Source of the DNA: Lagopus muta
Lineage: Eukaryota; Chordata; Aves; Galliformes; Phasianidae
Reading direction: 5' to 3'
Assembly (NCBI RefSeq): GCF_023343835.1
Contig: NC_064435.1
Location: 77,448,134 to 77,512,133, forward strand
DNA: 64,000 nucleotides
The notes beneath the pieces are model-generated. The model did not search any database. It saw nothing but the letters and a program-made list of their open reading frames with translations, and had not been told where the DNA came from. Positions 62,562-64,000 of this stretch are shown here, piece by piece; the stretch's first letter is position 1, and every line of letters starts with the position of its first letter. The position numbers and the translations under genes were made by a program.

Positions 62562-62853
62562 AAATTCATAGAGTGTTGTAGGTTGGAGGGGACCTTGCAG
62601 CCAACCCAGCCCCAACCATGTGCAGTGGGCAGGGGTGTCAACCACCAGCTCAGGCTGCCCAGGGCCCCGTCCAACCTGGAAAAGAGTGTATCCAGGGATG
62701 GGGCATCCACAGCTCTGTGGGCAGCCTATGCCAGCGTCTCACTATCCTCTGTGTAAAGAATTTTCTTCTAACTTCTCACCTAAATCTCCCATCTTTTAGT
62801 TTAAATCAGACCGCGTAAAAAGTCAGTCTCTCTCTTGCGTGTAAGCTCCTTTA
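62562..62853 (-). mobile_element. CR1 3' end, about 290 bp, minus orientation
   Basis: The plus strand shows the reversed 3' end (TTCATAGAGTGTTGTAGGTT, GGAGGGGACCTTGCAGCCAA) and then CAGGCTGCCCAGGGCCCC, GGGGCATCCACAGC and TTCTTCTAACTTCTCACCTA, ending near GTAAGCTCCTTT. A stretch normally found between the TTTAAA block and GACC is deleted (near 62805). No coding capacity. Confidence 0.93.
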
Positions 62854-64000
62854 AAGTTAAGAAAATATCTATTGGGGAATTTTTAAAGGGAGCAAAACAA
62901 ATTTCTAATTTTTAGAATTTAATATGCTAATATTTAGATTCTTTTTCAGACAAGTGCAAAAATGATTGATAATGAAAGGCAATGTGACTTCAAATTTTGT
63001 GAGACCTTATGTACTTATGTCCTTGTGGAGTCTGAGGTGTGGCCGTAAAATACTTTTTTTCTTAATTAGCCAAGTTATTTAAACAGTGTTGGAATTTTTT
63101 CCTGTTCTGGTGTATATTTTCAAGGTCATAAAGCTTTTCCATTTCTTCAGGAGAGTGAACCACTTTACAGAGGTTTATTTAATTCAGTAAGAAGTGAAAA
63201 TGCTCACAAACCTGATGAGGATGAACTTGATTTAGGAAGGATGTGACTTATACCAGGTTATTCTCTTTTAAATACTGCAGTTCTCAGTTAGAATTAGAAA
63301 TTGTTCTGTGTTGTTCTGTTGTTGTTTACATTCCAGTTTATTTTTGCAGTCACTGCATTATGAAGTCAGATACACTGATCCTTTAGCAGTCAGTACAGAC
63401 TAAGAACAAAACAGATTACAAAACCAAGTAGTTCTGTCCTTGTCCAAAAGAACATACATAATGATGGTTTGTCCCTGAAGTATCTCCACAGATTTGGTGG
63501 ATTAAGAGGTAACTTCTAAAGTAAGAAAAAATATATATTGTAAGAACAAAACAAAACAAAACCTCTAAATAGACCTTTTCAGTTCTGGACTTTTTGAATT
63601 TCTACTGATATAGGTGTCTCTAGTGCATCTCCAACTTTGTGCTGAAACTTGCTAGCCCTTCTTATTCTCCGGATCAGAAATGAATTATCTTTCCTTTCAA
63701 TTCTCCCTGGAGTCCCAAAGGGAACGTTCATACAGGATTGATCTTGTCATTTCAGTCTTCTTGCTCTTTATTGAAAGAAAGAATAAAAAGAATAAAAAGC
63801 ATCCACACTCTTGCAAGAGAACATCTTTCTGAAAAGGGTAAGTTGTGTATTTAGACCACTCATGATTTTGCAAGATCAAGGCTAAGTTGATTTTTTGAGT
63901 AGTTCTGATTACACTATATTGTACTAAACAGTTTGGTCTAACTGTAATCAAGTAAAATAAAAATGGTCTGTTGCTAGCGGCTTGCAAGTACCAAACAACA
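62854..64000. other. Unique non-coding DNA
   Basis: AT-rich sequence with a small (AAAAC)n tract at 63545-63562. The longest frame (63697-63987 minus, 96 codons) is unrecognised. Nothing else supported up to the window edge. Confidence 0.5.

Noticed and set aside
1..64000. Search for bacterial, phage, CRISPR or plasmid features
   Set aside because: Short frames without ribosome-binding-site pattern, CR1 and mariner repeats, microsatellites and low GC all indicate vertebrate nuclear DNA. No direct-repeat/spacer array was seen.

Overview
This window looks like vertebrate nuclear DNA, most likely from a bird of the chicken/turkey group. The evidence is the repeat content. There are eight pieces of CR1 retroposon, several ending in the avian CR1 tail of ATTCTGTG/ATTCTATG-type octamers, and seven pieces of one mariner-type DNA transposon of the kind described from chicken (Mariner1_GG/Galluhop type). 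There is also a 348-bp solo LTR with the GGCTGGnCCAGCC block that I associate with galliform ERV LTRs. Family names come from recall of the sequences; no search was run.

No confident protein-coding gene, tRNA, rRNA or CRISPR array is visible. The DNA is strongly A+T-rich (about two thirds by eye). Open frames are short, mostly 60-110 codons, with none clearly resembling a host protein. The longest, 156 codons on the minus strand near 54.4-54.9 kb, is explained by strand composition. I read the window as gene-desert or long-intron sequence.

Layout: 1-4.8 kb unique DNA; 4.8-5.7 kb two CR1 3' ends; 8.16-8.64 kb an LTR- or promoter-like GC-raised module followed by an AT microsatellite; 14.7-16.8 kb two mariner copies; 21.6 kb CR1; 26.1-27.4 kb a head-to-head mariner composite; 36.1-36.4 kb solo LTR with target duplication; 38.1-38.7 kb the longest CR1 piece, with a remnant of its ORF2; 42.8-43.2 kb a CR1 inserted into a mariner; 49.3 kb a pure (AAAAT)13 microsatellite; 51.75-52.05 kb a 297-bp MITE-like mariner; 54.0-55.6 kb a long purine-rich block; 59.0-59.9 kb mariner then CR1; 62.6 kb CR1. 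The rest is unique non-coding DNA with simple repeats.

A few places have a good splice acceptor, an open frame and a good donor in the right order. The best are 11508-11619 on the minus strand and 46396-46500 on the plus strand. They are listed as low-confidence candidates, because in 64 kb of AT-rich DNA several such arrangements are expected by chance.
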